A DNA stretch of 64,000 bases from assembly GCA_024275915.1 (NCBI GenBank), contig JAJRYG010000090.1:1-64000 (forward strand), read 5' to 3'. Positions 29,278 to 38,774 of the stretch are shown here, in pieces. This DNA is from Gammaproteobacteria bacterium (GTDB lineage Bacteria; Pseudomonadota; Gammaproteobacteria; UBA6429; Thiohalophilaceae). Each line of letters starts with the position of its first letter. Within the stretch, counting starts at the first letter, position 1. The notes below the pieces were generated by a model. It saw only the letters and a program-made list of their open reading frames with translations. It was not told the DNA's origin and ran no database searches. The position numbers and the translations under genes were made by a program.

Positions 29278-30666
29278 TCAGTTGCCATAGAGCAGTTTTG
29301 GCAGCCAGGTGGCCAGTACCGGCCACATTGCCAGCATGCCGAGCATGGAAACCTGGATGAGAATGTAGGGCATGACACCCTTGTAGATGGCGCGGGTGGT
29401 GACCTCGGGCGGTGCCACGCCACGCAGGTAGAACAGGGCAAAGCCGAACGGCGGGGTGAGGAAGGAGGTTTGCAGATTGATGGCGATCATCACCCCCAGC
29501 CACACGGGATCCAGCCCCATGGTCAGCAGGATGGGCGCGACGATGGGCACGACGACGAAGGTGATTTCGATGAAGTCGAGGATGAAGCCAAGCAGGAACA
29601 TGACCAGCATCACCAGCAGCATGGCACCGAAGACGCCACCGGGCAGATCGGTGAGCAGTTCGCGTACCAGGTCGTCGCCTCCGAAACCACGAAACACCAG
29701 CGAGAACAGCGAGGCACCGATGAATATCATGAACACCATGCTGCTCACTTCGGTGGTGTTGCGCACCACATGGCGCAGGATGCCCAGGTTGAACTGGCGC
29801 TGACTGATGGCCAGCAGGATGGCGCCCACCGCACCTACAGAGGCCGCCTCGGTGGGCGTGGCGGCACCGGCGATGATGGAGCCAAGCACGGCGAAGATCA
29901 GCAGCATGGGGGGCAGCAGGGCCTTGAGTACCCGCAGCCAGAGTGTCTTGCGATCGATCTGGCGTTCCTCGGCGGGAATGGCGGGCACCTTGGCGGGATG
30001 GAAGATGGTGATGGCCAACAGATAGAGCAGGTACAGTCCAACCAGCATCAGGCCGGGGATCAGGGCGCCGGCGAACAGGTCGCCCACGGAGACGGTTTCC
30101 GGCGAGAACAGACCCATGTCAAGCTGCGCCTGCTGGAAGGCAGAGGACAGCACGTCGCCGAGCAGGACCAGGACGATGGAGGGCGGAATGATCTGGCCCA
30201 GGGTGCCCGAGGCGCAGATGGTGCCGCTGGCAATGGCCGGGTCATAGCCACGGCGCAGCATGGTGGGCAGGGACAGCAGGCCCATGGTGACCACGGTGGC
30301 ACCCACGATGCCGGTGCTGGCGGCCAGCAGCATGCCAACAATGGTCACCGAGATCCCGAGGCCACCGCGCAGCGGGCCGAACATCAGGGCCATGGTGTCC
30401 AGCAGCCGGTCGGCCACTTTGGAGCGTTCCAGCATCACACCCATGAAGACGAACAACGGCACGGCAATGAGGGTGACATTGGTCATGATGCCGTACAGGC
30501 GGTTGGGCAGGGCCAGCAGGAAAGCCTCGTCGAAGCTGCCGGTGAGCACACCGAACAGGGCAAAGACCAGGGCCGTGCCGCCAAGCACGAAGGCTACCGG
30601 GTAACCGCTGAGCAGCACGATGCCGGCAAAGGCGAACATGATGAGCGGGATCCATTCGGCCATCAT
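29278..30666 (-). CDS. TRAP transporter large permease (DctM-like)
   Basis: FALFGVLTGSFDEAFLLALPNRLYGIMTNVTLIAVPLFVFMGVMLERS; 12+ TM segments. Confidence 0.93.
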   Translation of the reverse strand: MMAEWIPLIMFAFAGIVLLSGYPVAFVLGGTALVFALFGVLTGSFDEAFLLALPNRLYGIMTNVTLIAVPLFVFMGVMLERSKVADRLLDTMALMFGPLRGGLGISVTIVGMLLAASTGIVGATVVTMGLLSLPTMLRRGYDPAIASGTICASGTLGQIIPPSIVLVLLGDVLSSAFQQAQLDMGLFSPETVSVGDLFAGALIPGLMLVGLYLLYLLAITIFHPAKVPAIPAEERQIDRKTLWLRVLKALLPPMLLIFAVLGSIIAGAATPTEAASVGAVGAILLAISQRQFNLGILRHVVRNTTEVSSMVFMIFIGASLFSLVFRGFGGDDLVRELLTDLPGGVFGAMLLVMLVMFLLGFILDFIEITFVVVPIVAPILLTMGLDPVWLGVMIAINLQTSFLTPPFGFALFYLRGVAPPEVTTRAIYKGVMPYILIQVSMLGMLAMWPVLATWLPKLLYGN

Positions 30667-31181
30667 TTCACCTCCCGCTTCGGTGCCAGCAGGGTGGTCA
30701 GGCTGCCCAGCATCCAGGCACTGCCCTGGATCAGCAGCAGGGTGGGCATCACCAGCAGCAGGGACTTGAGCAGGTAGACAGCTTCCAGTCCACCGGCTTC
30801 GCCGGAGCCTTCGTGTACTGCCCAGGCGGCACTGACATAGTCCCAGCTAACCCAGAATATGAAAATGGCGACGGGAAACAGCAACAGCAGGGTGCCAAAC
30901 AGATCCACCCAAGCCCGGGATCGGATCGAGAACTTCTGGTAGAAGATGTCCACCCGCACATGCTTGTCACGCTGCAGGGTGAAGGCGGCGCCAATCATGA
31001 AGTTCATGGCATGCAGGTAGATGACAGATTCCTGCAGGGCGATCCAGCCCGTGTCCAGGGTGTAGCGCAGAACCACCACCAGGAAGGTGATCAGCACCAT
31101 GGCCAAGCTAAGCCAGGCGATCAGCTGGCCGGTGAAGCGGCTGATGGATTCCAGTTTTTCCTGCAGTGTGGGCATGCTCAT
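30663..31181 (-). CDS. TRAP transporter small permease (DctQ-like)
   Basis: About 170 aa, 4 TM; overlaps the large-permease gene. Confidence 0.9.
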   Translation of the reverse strand: MSMPTLQEKLESISRFTGQLIAWLSLAMVLITFLVVVLRYTLDTGWIALQESVIYLHAMNFMIGAAFTLQRDKHVRVDIFYQKFSIRSRAWVDLFGTLLLLFPVAIFIFWVSWDYVSAAWAVHEGSGEAGGLEAVYLLKSLLLVMPTLLLIQGSAWMLGSLTTLLAPKREVK

Positions 31182-31443
31182 GGGCGATGAAATGATAGTA
31201 AGTAACTGCTAACCATTAAAGGCTGATCATCAGCTTTTGCTAAAGTTATGCACAGTCCTGAAAAATCAAGGATTTACGTAATAATTTTGTCAAAAATCTG
31301 TCATTGCTCTGTAAAAACAATGTAAGTTGTTGATTAAAAAGGTTGTTAGTGTTTGCTTCTGGTGTTGTGAAGTGCATCACATTCAACCTGTTCTGCCTGA
31401 TCTGCCAGCCGGACCCGGCTTTTCCACAAAGTTATCTACAGTG

Positions 31444-32397
31444 TTATGCACTTGCCGGGTTGGATATCAGCGGTGCGCAGGCGATGCGTTGCTCAAGGAT
31501 ATGCTGGAATACGGTCGGATCCTTGATGTGGGTAAGTTCGCCCTCGCGGGGGAAGTGCTTGTCCTTGAGGCGTGACAACCAGAAACGCAGGGCCGCGGCA
31601 CGCAGCATGATCGGCCAGGCGGCCCGCTCGCTCTCATCCAGTGGGCGCTCCTGCTGGTAGGCGTCCATGAATGCCGTCAGGCGTGCCTCGTCCAGGCGGC
31701 CGTCGTCATGGCAGCACCAGTCATTGACGGTGACGGCCACGTCGTAGAGCAGGACATCGTTGCAGGCATAGTAGAAGTCGATGATGCCGGTCAGGTGGTC
31801 ATTTACGAACAGGGCATTGTCACGGAACAGATCGGCATGAATAACCCCACGGGGCAGGGTGTCGTGGCTATGCTGTTTCTGGAAGGCCAGCTCGGCGTCA
31901 AGCAAGCGACGTTCCCTGGCGCTGAGCCGGTCGTGTACCTCCCGGGCCGTGACCTGCCACCAGTGGGGACCGCGCTGGTTGCTGCGCTGGCCGGAAAAGT
32001 CTTGGCCAACCACGTGCATGTGTGCCAGGGCGGCGGCCAGTTCGGCGCACTGGCAGGGATTGGGCTGCTCCACGTTGCGCCCGTCCAGCTTTTGCACCAG
32101 GGCCGCCGGCTTGCCCTTGAGCTGGCGCAGGAAGTGGCTATTGTCATCGGCCATTGGGTGGGCGCTGGGCACGTTGTGTTCGGCCAGGTAGGCCATCAGA
32201 TCGAGAAAATAGGGCAGCTCGTCGCGGGACAGAGCCTCGAACAGGGTCAGCACATATTCGCCCTGGTCGGTGGTGACGAAATAATTGGTATTTTCGATGC
32301 CCGCGGAGATCCCTTGGAAATCAACGAGTTCGCCAAGCTGGTAATGGCGTAAAAATTCCTCGAGCTCGTGGCGCTCGACACAGGTATAGACGGACAT
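31444..32397 (-). CDS. thrB: Homoserine kinase (ThrB type II, ChoK-like fold)
   Basis: MSVYTCVERHELEEFLRHYQLGELVDFQGISAGIENTNYFV; GVIHADLFRDNALF. Confidence 0.95.
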   Translation of the reverse strand: MSVYTCVERHELEEFLRHYQLGELVDFQGISAGIENTNYFVTTDQGEYVLTLFEALSRDELPYFLDLMAYLAEHNVPSAHPMADDNSHFLRQLKGKPAALVQKLDGRNVEQPNPCQCAELAAALAHMHVVGQDFSGQRSNQRGPHWWQVTAREVHDRLSARERRLLDAELAFQKQHSHDTLPRGVIHADLFRDNALFVNDHLTGIIDFYYACNDVLLYDVAVTVNDWCCHDDGRLDEARLTAFMDAYQQERPLDESERAAWPIMLRAAALRFWLSRLKDKHFPREGELTHIKDPTVFQHILEQRIACAPLISNPASA

Positions 32398-32435
32398 AGG
32401 TTATGTGATCAGCTTGGGTTCAGAGGGAGGGTGAT

Positions 32436-32819
32436 TTACCATCGAAAGAGAATCCATTGGGCAATGGGGGGATTCTCCAGATTATCGAACTGCTGATCAA
32501 GTACTCCATCACCGTCGGTGTCGACTATATAATAAGGAACACCGTGGCGTGGCGTGACCTTGATATAACGCAGCTGGCCATTGACCGAATATTCTTCAAT
32601 GGTCTTGTCATCACGCTGGATGATGTTGACTTCCGGCTCGGGCATGGCCTGCTGCTCGTCATCACCGTTGGGCAGGGGGGGGGGCGGGGTGACGGCTTTT
32701 TGACTGGTATCGGTGGAGGATTTGCCGCTGATGAGATCGGGGGGGGCATCAGCACCGGCAGCCAGGACAGACAGGGGCAGAGCCAGCAGGGACATAAGAA
32801 GGGGCAAGTGGCGTAACAT
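32436..32819 (-). CDS. DUF2782 domain-containing protein
   Basis: Signal peptide; EYSVNGQLRYIKVTPRHGVPYYIVDTDGDGVLD; between thrB and polA as in Pseudomonas. Confidence 0.85.
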   Translation of the reverse strand: MLRHLPLLMSLLALPLSVLAAGADAPPDLISGKSSTDTSQKAVTPPPPLPNGDDEQQAMPEPEVNIIQRDDKTIEEYSVNGQLRYIKVTPRHGVPYYIVDTDGDGVLDQQFDNLENPPIAQWILFRW

Positions 32820-32835
32820 GGTCTGACTCCAGAGT

Positions 32836-33555
32836 TTACAAATCCAGTAGAATTTCGGCTTCTTCCGCCGACGGTTCAAAGCCGCGTTTTTCATAGTGGG
32901 CAAAGATGGCGTCTAGTATATCATCGGGTTTGTCCAGAATCTGGATCAGATCCAGATCTTCGGGTGAGATGACCTTTTCCTCCACCAGGCTGGTTTTGAA
33001 CCAGTCGATGAGGCCTTTCCAGAAGGGTTCATGCACCAGGATGATGGGGATCTTGCGGGTCTTGCCGGTCTGTACCAAGGTGAGGATTTCCGCCAGTTCG
33101 TCCAGCGTGCCGAAGCCGCCGGGCATCACCACATAGGCGGCGGCATATTTGACGAACATCACCTTGCGGGAAAAGAAATGCCGGAAAGACAGGGAGATGT
33201 CCTGATAGGGATTGCCCACCTGTTCGTGGGGCAGCTGGATGTTCAGGCCGATGCTGGGTGACTTGCCCTCGAAGGCCCCCTTGTTGGCCGCTTCCATGAT
33301 GCCGGGTCCGCCACCGCTGACCACCGAGAAACCGGCATCGGACAGACAGCGAGTGATGTCGACGGTGAGCTGGTAATAGGGGTGATCCTCCGGAGTGCGG
33401 GCCGAGCCGAAGATGCTCACCGAGGGCCGTACCCGCGCCATGCGCTCGAAACCTTCGACGAACTCGGCCATGATCTGGAAGATTTTCCAGGATTCACGGG
33501 TCAGGCGGGTGTCATTGATGGGGTGGAGACCGGGGTGCTGGGACTTGTTGGGCAT
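32836..33555 (-). CDS. LOG/TIGR00730 family Rossmann-fold protein
   Basis: SVVSGGGPGIMEAANKGAF; VMPGGFGTLDELAEILTLVQTGK. Confidence 0.92.
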   Translation of the reverse strand: MPNKSQHPGLHPINDTRLTRESWKIFQIMAEFVEGFERMARVRPSVSIFGSARTPEDHPYYQLTVDITRCLSDAGFSVVSGGGPGIMEAANKGAFEGKSPSIGLNIQLPHEQVGNPYQDISLSFRHFFSRKVMFVKYAAAYVVMPGGFGTLDELAEILTLVQTGKTRKIPIILVHEPFWKGLIDWFKTSLVEEKVISPEDLDLIQILDKPDDILDAIFAHYEKRGFEPSAEEAEILLDL

Positions 33556-33626
33556 GTTTTTCCAATTTTGTATTGAATGGCTTGGGGAATCGGTTTGTAT
33601 CTGGTGGTCTGTGGAAAAATGCCATG

Positions 33627-33653
33627 CAGGGACTTTTTTCAACATCCTGTTAG
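33627..33653. repeat. TTAACAGGATGTTGAAAAA-family half copy
   Basis: AGGGACTTTTTTCAACATCCTGTTA. Confidence 0.6.
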
Positions 33654-33738
33654 AATACTAATCCAAATTCACCCGCTGCGCCTGTGCCAGGGTCATGTTT
33701 TTTTGCCGCACGACGCGCCACACCGAAACCAAGCCAAG

Positions 33739-36444
33739 ATGCCAGAAAAATCGACCAGCCCCCTCGTTCTCGTGGACGGATCCTCCTACCTGTTCCGTGC
33801 CTTCCATGCCATGCCCAGCCTCACCAATTCAAAGGGGGAGCCCACCGGCACCATCTATGGCGTGATCAACATGATCCGCAAGCTGCTCAAGGACTACCAG
33901 CCCGAACACATCGCCGTGGTGTTCGACGCCAAGGGCAAGACCTTCCGCAACGACATGTACGAGGACTACAAGGCCAATCGTCCGCCCATGCCCGAGGAAC
34001 TGGCCGCCCAGATCGAGCCGGTGCACAGAATTGTCCAGGCCATGGGGCTGCCCCTGCTGGTAGTGGACGGGGTGGAGGCGGATGACGTCATCGGTACCCT
34101 GGCCCGTCAGGCCACGGAACAGGGCATCGAAACGGTGATCTCCACCGGCGACAAGGACATGGCCCAGCTGGTCAACGAACATGTCCGGCTCATCGACACC
34201 ATGACCGACCGGGTCAGTGACGTCAAAGGGGTGGAAGAAAAGTTCGGCGTACCGCCCGAACTCATCATCGACTACCTGACCCTCATCGGTGACAAGGTGG
34301 ACAACATCCCTGGCGTCAACAAGTGCGGGCCCAAGACCGCAGTCAAGTGGCTCAAGCAGTACGGCTCGCTGGACGGGGTCATGGCGCATGCCGACGAGAT
34401 CAAGGGCAAGGTGGGCGAATACCTGCGCGAGGCACTGGAGTGGCTGCCGCTGTCCAAACAGCTCATCACCATCAAGACCGACGTGCCGCTGGCATTCACG
34501 CCCGAAACCCTCAGGCGCAGCGAGCCAGACAAGGAAGCCCTGCGCGATCTGTACCGCCAGTACGAATTCAAGAGCTGGCTGTCGGACATCCTCGACCAGC
34601 AGGAAAAGCAGGACGCCGGCATGGGTGACTGCAACGACGACAGAAATTACCAGACCCTGTTCACCCAGGCGGAGCTGGCTGCCTGGATAGAGCGGCTCAG
34701 ACAGGCCGAGCTGTTTGCCTTCGACCTGGAAACCACCAGCCTCGACTACATGCAGGCCGAGATCGTCGGCTGCTCCTTTGCGGTGCAGGCGGGTGAGGCC
34801 GCCTATGTGCCATTGGCCCACGACTACGTGGGCGCACCCGAGCAGTTAAAGCTACAAGCCGTGCTCGAACAGCTCAAGCCCCTGCTGGAAGATCCCGGGC
34901 AGGCCAAGCTGGGCCAGAACCTCAAGTACGATGCCAATGTGCTGAGCCTGTACGGCATCCAGATGCGGGGCATCGCCTTCGATACCATGCTCGAATCCTA
35001 TGTGCTGGACACCAACGGCCGCCATGACATGGACACCCTGGCTCTCAAGTACCTGGGCCTCAATACCATTCATTTCGAAGACATCGCCGGCAAGGGTGCC
35101 AGGCAGATCAGCTTCAACCAGATCGACATCGACAGCGCAGGCCCCTACGCCGCCGAGGATGCCGACATCACCCTGCAACTGCACCAGACCCTGTGGCCGA
35201 AGCTGCAGGAACTGCCGGGCCTGAAGAAGGTCTTTGTCGACATCGAGATGCCCCTGCTGCCGGTGATCGCCCGCATGGAACGCCGCGGCGTGCGGCTGGA
35301 TCGTGACATGCTGGAAAAGCAGAGCGGCGAACTGGCCAGGCGCCTGGACGAACTGCAACAACAGGCCTGGGACGAAGCGGGCGAGGAATTCAACCTCGGT
35401 TCGCCCAAGCAGTTGCAGCTGATCCTGTTCGAAAAGCTGCAACTGCCGGTGATCAGCAAGACCCCCAAGGGCCAGCCCTCCACCGCCGAGTCGGTACTGC
35501 AGGAGCTGGCCCACGACTACCCGTTGCCGCGGATCATTCTCGAACACCGTTCCCTGAGCAAGCTCAAGTCCACCTACACCGACAAGCTGCCACAGATGAT
35601 CGATCCGGACACGGGCCGGGTACACACCTCCTACCACCAGGCGGTCACCGCCACCGGCCGCCTGTCCTCCTCCGATCCCAACCTGCAGAACATCCCGGTG
35701 CGCAGCGGTGAGGGACGGCGCATCCGCCAGGCCTTCGTGCCCGAACCCGGCTACCGCATGCTGGCCGCTGACTACTCGCAGATCGAACTGCGCATCATGG
35801 CCCACCTGTCCGGCGACGAAGGCCTGCTGGCCGCCTTCGCCGAAGGCCGCGACATTCACCGCGCCACCGCCGCCGAGGTCTTCGGCGTCGAGCTGGACAA
35901 GGTCACAAAAGATCAGCGCCGCTCGGCCAAGGCCATCAACTTCGGACTCATCTACGGCATGTCCGCCTTCGGCCTGGCACGGCAACTGGACATCGGCCGC
36001 GCCGAAGCCCAGCAATACGTGGATCTGTATTTTGCCCGTTATCCCGGCGTCAAGGCCTTCATGGAACAGACCAAGGAAAAGGCCCGCGAACAGGGCTATG
36101 TGGAAACCGTGTTCGGCCGCCGCCTGTATCTTCCCGAAATCAACTCGCGCAACGGCATGCGCCGCCAGTATGCCGAACGCACCGCCATCAACGCACCCAT
36201 GCAGGGCACCGCCGCCGACATCATCAAGCGCGCCATGATCAGCTTGGATCGGGCCATCGAAGAACAGCAGCTGGACATCCGCATGATCATGCAGGTCCAC
36301 GACGAACTGGTGTTCGAAGTGGCCAGGGACAAGACCGACGCCGCCAGTGCAATCATCGTCGACAACATGGTCAACGCCGCCGAACTGAAAGTCCCCCTAG
36401 TGGTGGACGTGGGCATCGGCGACAACTGGGACGAGGCACATTGA
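33739..36444 (+). CDS. polA: DNA polymerase I
   Basis: [34 protein letters not shown]; palm motif [25 protein letters not shown]. Start 3' of ORF start. Confidence 0.98.
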   Translation: MPEKSTSPLVLVDGSSYLFRAFHAMPSLTNSKGEPTGTIYGVINMIRKLLKDYQPEHIAVVFDAKGKTFRNDMYEDYKANRPPMPEELAAQIEPVHRIVQAMGLPLLVVDGVEADDVIGTLARQATEQGIETVISTGDKDMAQLVNEHVRLIDTMTDRVSDVKGVEEKFGVPPELIIDYLTLIGDKVDNIPGVNKCGPKTAVKWLKQYGSLDGVMAHADEIKGKVGEYLREALEWLPLSKQLITIKTDVPLAFTPETLRRSEPDKEALRDLYRQYEFKSWLSDILDQQEKQDAGMGDCNDDRNYQTLFTQAELAAWIERLRQAELFAFDLETTSLDYMQAEIVGCSFAVQAGEAAYVPLAHDYVGAPEQLKLQAVLEQLKPLLEDPGQAKLGQNLKYDANVLSLYGIQMRGIAFDTMLESYVLDTNGRHDMDTLALKYLGLNTIHFEDIAGKGARQISFNQIDIDSAGPYAAEDADITLQLHQTLWPKLQELPGLKKVFVDIEMPLLPVIARMERRGVRLDRDMLEKQSGELARRLDELQQQAWDEAGEEFNLGSPKQLQLILFEKLQLPVISKTPKGQPSTAESVLQELAHDYPLPRIILEHRSLSKLKSTYTDKLPQMIDPDTGRVHTSYHQAVTATGRLSSSDPNLQNIPVRSGEGRRIRQAFVPEPGYRMLAADYSQIELRIMAHLSGDEGLLAAFAEGRDIHRATAAEVFGVELDKVTKDQRRSAKAINFGLIYGMSAFGLARQLDIGRAEAQQYVDLYFARYPGVKAFMEQTKEKAREQGYVETVFGRRLYLPEINSRNGMRRQYAERTAINAPMQGTAADIIKRAMISLDRAIEEQQLDIRMIMQVHDELVFEVARDKTDAASAIIVDNMVNAAELKVPLVVDVGIGDNWDEAH

Positions 36445-36600
36445 CGGGAAATTCGAATGGTGCAATGCCCTGCGGTTATTGCGCCCTACCGACGGGGCAT
36501 GGTTCGCTGGTACAGGGAGAAGATGTAGGGTGCAATAAACAACGTACATTGCACCGGCTGGCTTGTTGCACATACAGGGCGCAATTACCGTTATAATGTG
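36445..36600 (+). repeat. Dispersed GCAATAA palindromic repeat, copy between polA and jetA
   Basis: TTCGAATGGTGCAATGCCCTGCGGTTATTGCGCCCTACC...GTAGGGTGCAATAAACAACGTACATTGCACCGG; reverse-complement relative of 27057-27184. Confidence 0.75.
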
Positions 36601-36625
36601 GCACACATTCCAGCAGATCGGTTCC

Positions 36626-38080
36626 ATGTTCTTCTCTGACCAGCGCAAGCACTTTTTCCGCCCCTTCTTCGGCAAGTACCGGGAGCAGGTGGTGGAATGT
36701 CTGCGTATCCTGTACGCCCGTCTGTACGGCTCGCTGGCCGACTACAACCGGGCCTTCACCCGCGACCAGGTGCTGGAGGCGTTCAGCGAGGCCATCACCC
36801 GCACCCCGGTGCTGAACGAGGACGAGGAGGACTTCAGCGCGCCGGTACGCACCGAGCGCGAGCAGGCCAACTGGATCCTCAACCTGTTGCTGGAGCATGG
36901 CTGGGTCGAGCGGCACGCCGACGAGGCCACCTTGCAAAGCAGTTATGCTTTCAGCCGGGTGGGGCGCCTGTTTACCCAACCCATGGTGGAGACCGCCGGT
37001 GGCGGCTTTCGCACCCGCCACCGCAATACGCGCAATACCCGCAATGCCCTGCAGTCCTTTCTGGAACGGGGCGAGGTCTATGATCTGCTCGACGCCTACG
37101 AATACTCGGAGCGCATCATCAGCGACTTCAGTGACGTGATCGCCGAGCTGGATGAACGCAAGCGCATGCTGGTGCGTGAAGTGGAAGCCCAGCAGGTGAT
37201 CCAGCAGGCCAGTGACGAGTTTTTCGATTTCATGGAAAAGCGCTTCATGCCCGATCTGTCGGTGCGCCTGTCGGCCGACAGCGTGGAGAAGTACCGTGAC
37301 GAGATCCAGGCCCTGATCAGCAAGGCACGGCGCAAGCAGAAGAAGTTCAAGGCCAGCGCCGAGATCGAACTGCGCAAGCTGGCGCCGGAATTATTACAGG
37401 ATAAAAACGTCTCGCTGTATTTCCGGGTACTCGACAACATCGAATCACGCATCCACAGCGCCAGTGCCATCATGCTGCCGGCACTGCGCAATGCCCTGCA
37501 CAGCTTCACCCGCCGCGCCGACATCATCATCCGCCAGCTCAGCTACACCCTCGGTGGCGAGCAGGGGGATCTGCTCAGTCTGTGCCAGCAGCTGGGCCAG
37601 TTGCCCGAAGAACGCCAGCAACGGGCATTGGCATCGGTAGCCGAGCCCATGGCCACGCTGAACGTCGCCGTGGCGGATCCGACCTCGCTGCGGCTGTTTG
37701 TCGGGCGCCAGCGGCGAGTGGTAAACACGGCCACCGAGGAACATGCCCCCATGGACAAGGCCTCGCGGCGTGAGCTGTTCATCGAGCAGGCCCTGCAGAA
37801 GGCCTTTGTGGTCAACAATCGTGAGGTGGGTCAGTTCATCCTCGGCGCCCTCAAGAGTGGCCACCGCATTCACAGCAAGCAGTTGCCCGTACAAAGTGCC
37901 CGTGACCTGCTCATGGCGGCGCATGCCATCGAGGCCGGTGCCGCGGGACGCACTTCCAGTGAATTCCGTTTTTGCGTCGAGCCTACCGGCGACCGGGTGC
38001 GGACCGATTACTATGCCATGACCGACGACTTCGTCATCGAGCTGGTGGAACGGGATAGCGAGGAGCGCCATGCTGACTGA
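36626..38080 (+). CDS. jetA: Wadjet JetA / MksF-like kleisin subunit
   Basis: MFFSDQRKHFFRPFFGKYREQVVECLRILYARLYGSLADYNRAFTRDQVLEAFSEAITRTPVL; first gene of a jetABCD operon. Confidence 0.9.
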   Translation: MFFSDQRKHFFRPFFGKYREQVVECLRILYARLYGSLADYNRAFTRDQVLEAFSEAITRTPVLNEDEEDFSAPVRTEREQANWILNLLLEHGWVERHADEATLQSSYAFSRVGRLFTQPMVETAGGGFRTRHRNTRNTRNALQSFLERGEVYDLLDAYEYSERIISDFSDVIAELDERKRMLVREVEAQQVIQQASDEFFDFMEKRFMPDLSVRLSADSVEKYRDEIQALISKARRKQKKFKASAEIELRKLAPELLQDKNVSLYFRVLDNIESRIHSASAIMLPALRNALHSFTRRADIIIRQLSYTLGGEQGDLLSLCQQLGQLPEERQQRALASVAEPMATLNVAVADPTSLRLFVGRQRRVVNTATEEHAPMDKASRRELFIEQALQKAFVVNNREVGQFILGALKSGHRIHSKQLPVQSARDLLMAAHAIEAGAAGRTSSEFRFCVEPTGDRVRTDYYAMTDDFVIELVERDSEERHAD

Positions 38081-38771
38081 AGTCCTTGCCCGGGAACTGG
38101 AAAAGCAAAACCTCGGACTCGACGAGTTTCGCGAGCTGGTCATTCGCCTGCTCAACTACGGCGTGCTGTGCCGTGACGAGAGCCAGACCGAGCAGCAGCT
38201 CTACGACCGTTACCTGCGCATCGCCGATTTGGTGCAGGACTACCTGGCCGTCATGGACATTCGCGTGTTTCACGATTCCCGCTTCGAATACCTGCGCCTG
38301 TATCCGCCAGGCAGCCAGGTGCCGGGCATGGACGAGGCAGAAACCTCGGCCTTTGCCGGCAGCCTGCGCCAACGCCTCAGCCAGCAGGAAGTGGCCATGG
38401 TGCTGGTGCTGCGCCTGCAGTACGACAAGGCTCTGCGTGAGGGCCAGGTGGATGACAAGGGCTATGTAACCGAGTCCATCGAGGCCCTGGGCATTGCCAT
38501 GAAGAATATCCTTGCCCGCAGCCTGCCGGAAAAGCTCACCGAGCGAAAGCAGCTGTTTACCCGCCTGCGCCGTCTGCGGCTCATCGAGTTTCGCAGCGAG
38601 GAAGATCTGATCAGCGGCGAAGCCTGGTTGAAGATCCACCCCATGATCGTCAACTTCGTCAACGACGAAGCCGTGGCGGCACTGGCGACTGCCATCACAG
38701 GCGGGTCCGAAGGCGATGACAAAGAAGCGCCGGTCGAAGATATCCTGCTCGATACGCCACTGGACGGTTAA
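38070..38771 (+). CDS. jetB: Wadjet JetB / MksE-like (DUF4194-like) KITE subunit
   Basis: 233 aa; ELVIRLLNYGVLCRDESQTEQQLYDRYLRIADLVQDYLAVM; overlaps jetA by 11 nt. Confidence 0.88.
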   Translation: MLTEVLARELEKQNLGLDEFRELVIRLLNYGVLCRDESQTEQQLYDRYLRIADLVQDYLAVMDIRVFHDSRFEYLRLYPPGSQVPGMDEAETSAFAGSLRQRLSQQEVAMVLVLRLQYDKALREGQVDDKGYVTESIEALGIAMKNILARSLPEKLTERKQLFTRLRRLRLIEFRSEEDLISGEAWLKIHPMIVNFVNDEAVAALATAITGGSEGDDKEAPVEDILLDTPLDG

Positions 38772-38774
38772 ACC

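Noticed and set aside
29470-30777. 435-aa plus-strand ORF rich in H, D, Q, G
   Set aside because: Antisense of the TRAP large permease; composition artefact.
34852-36300. 482-aa minus-strand ORF
   Set aside because: Antisense shadow of polA; composition typical of GC-rich frame shadows.
36563-36625. Upstream TTG start of jetA
   Set aside because: The extra residues are encoded by the GCAATAA repeat and a probable promoter; MFFSDQRKHFF at 36626 is the natural start.
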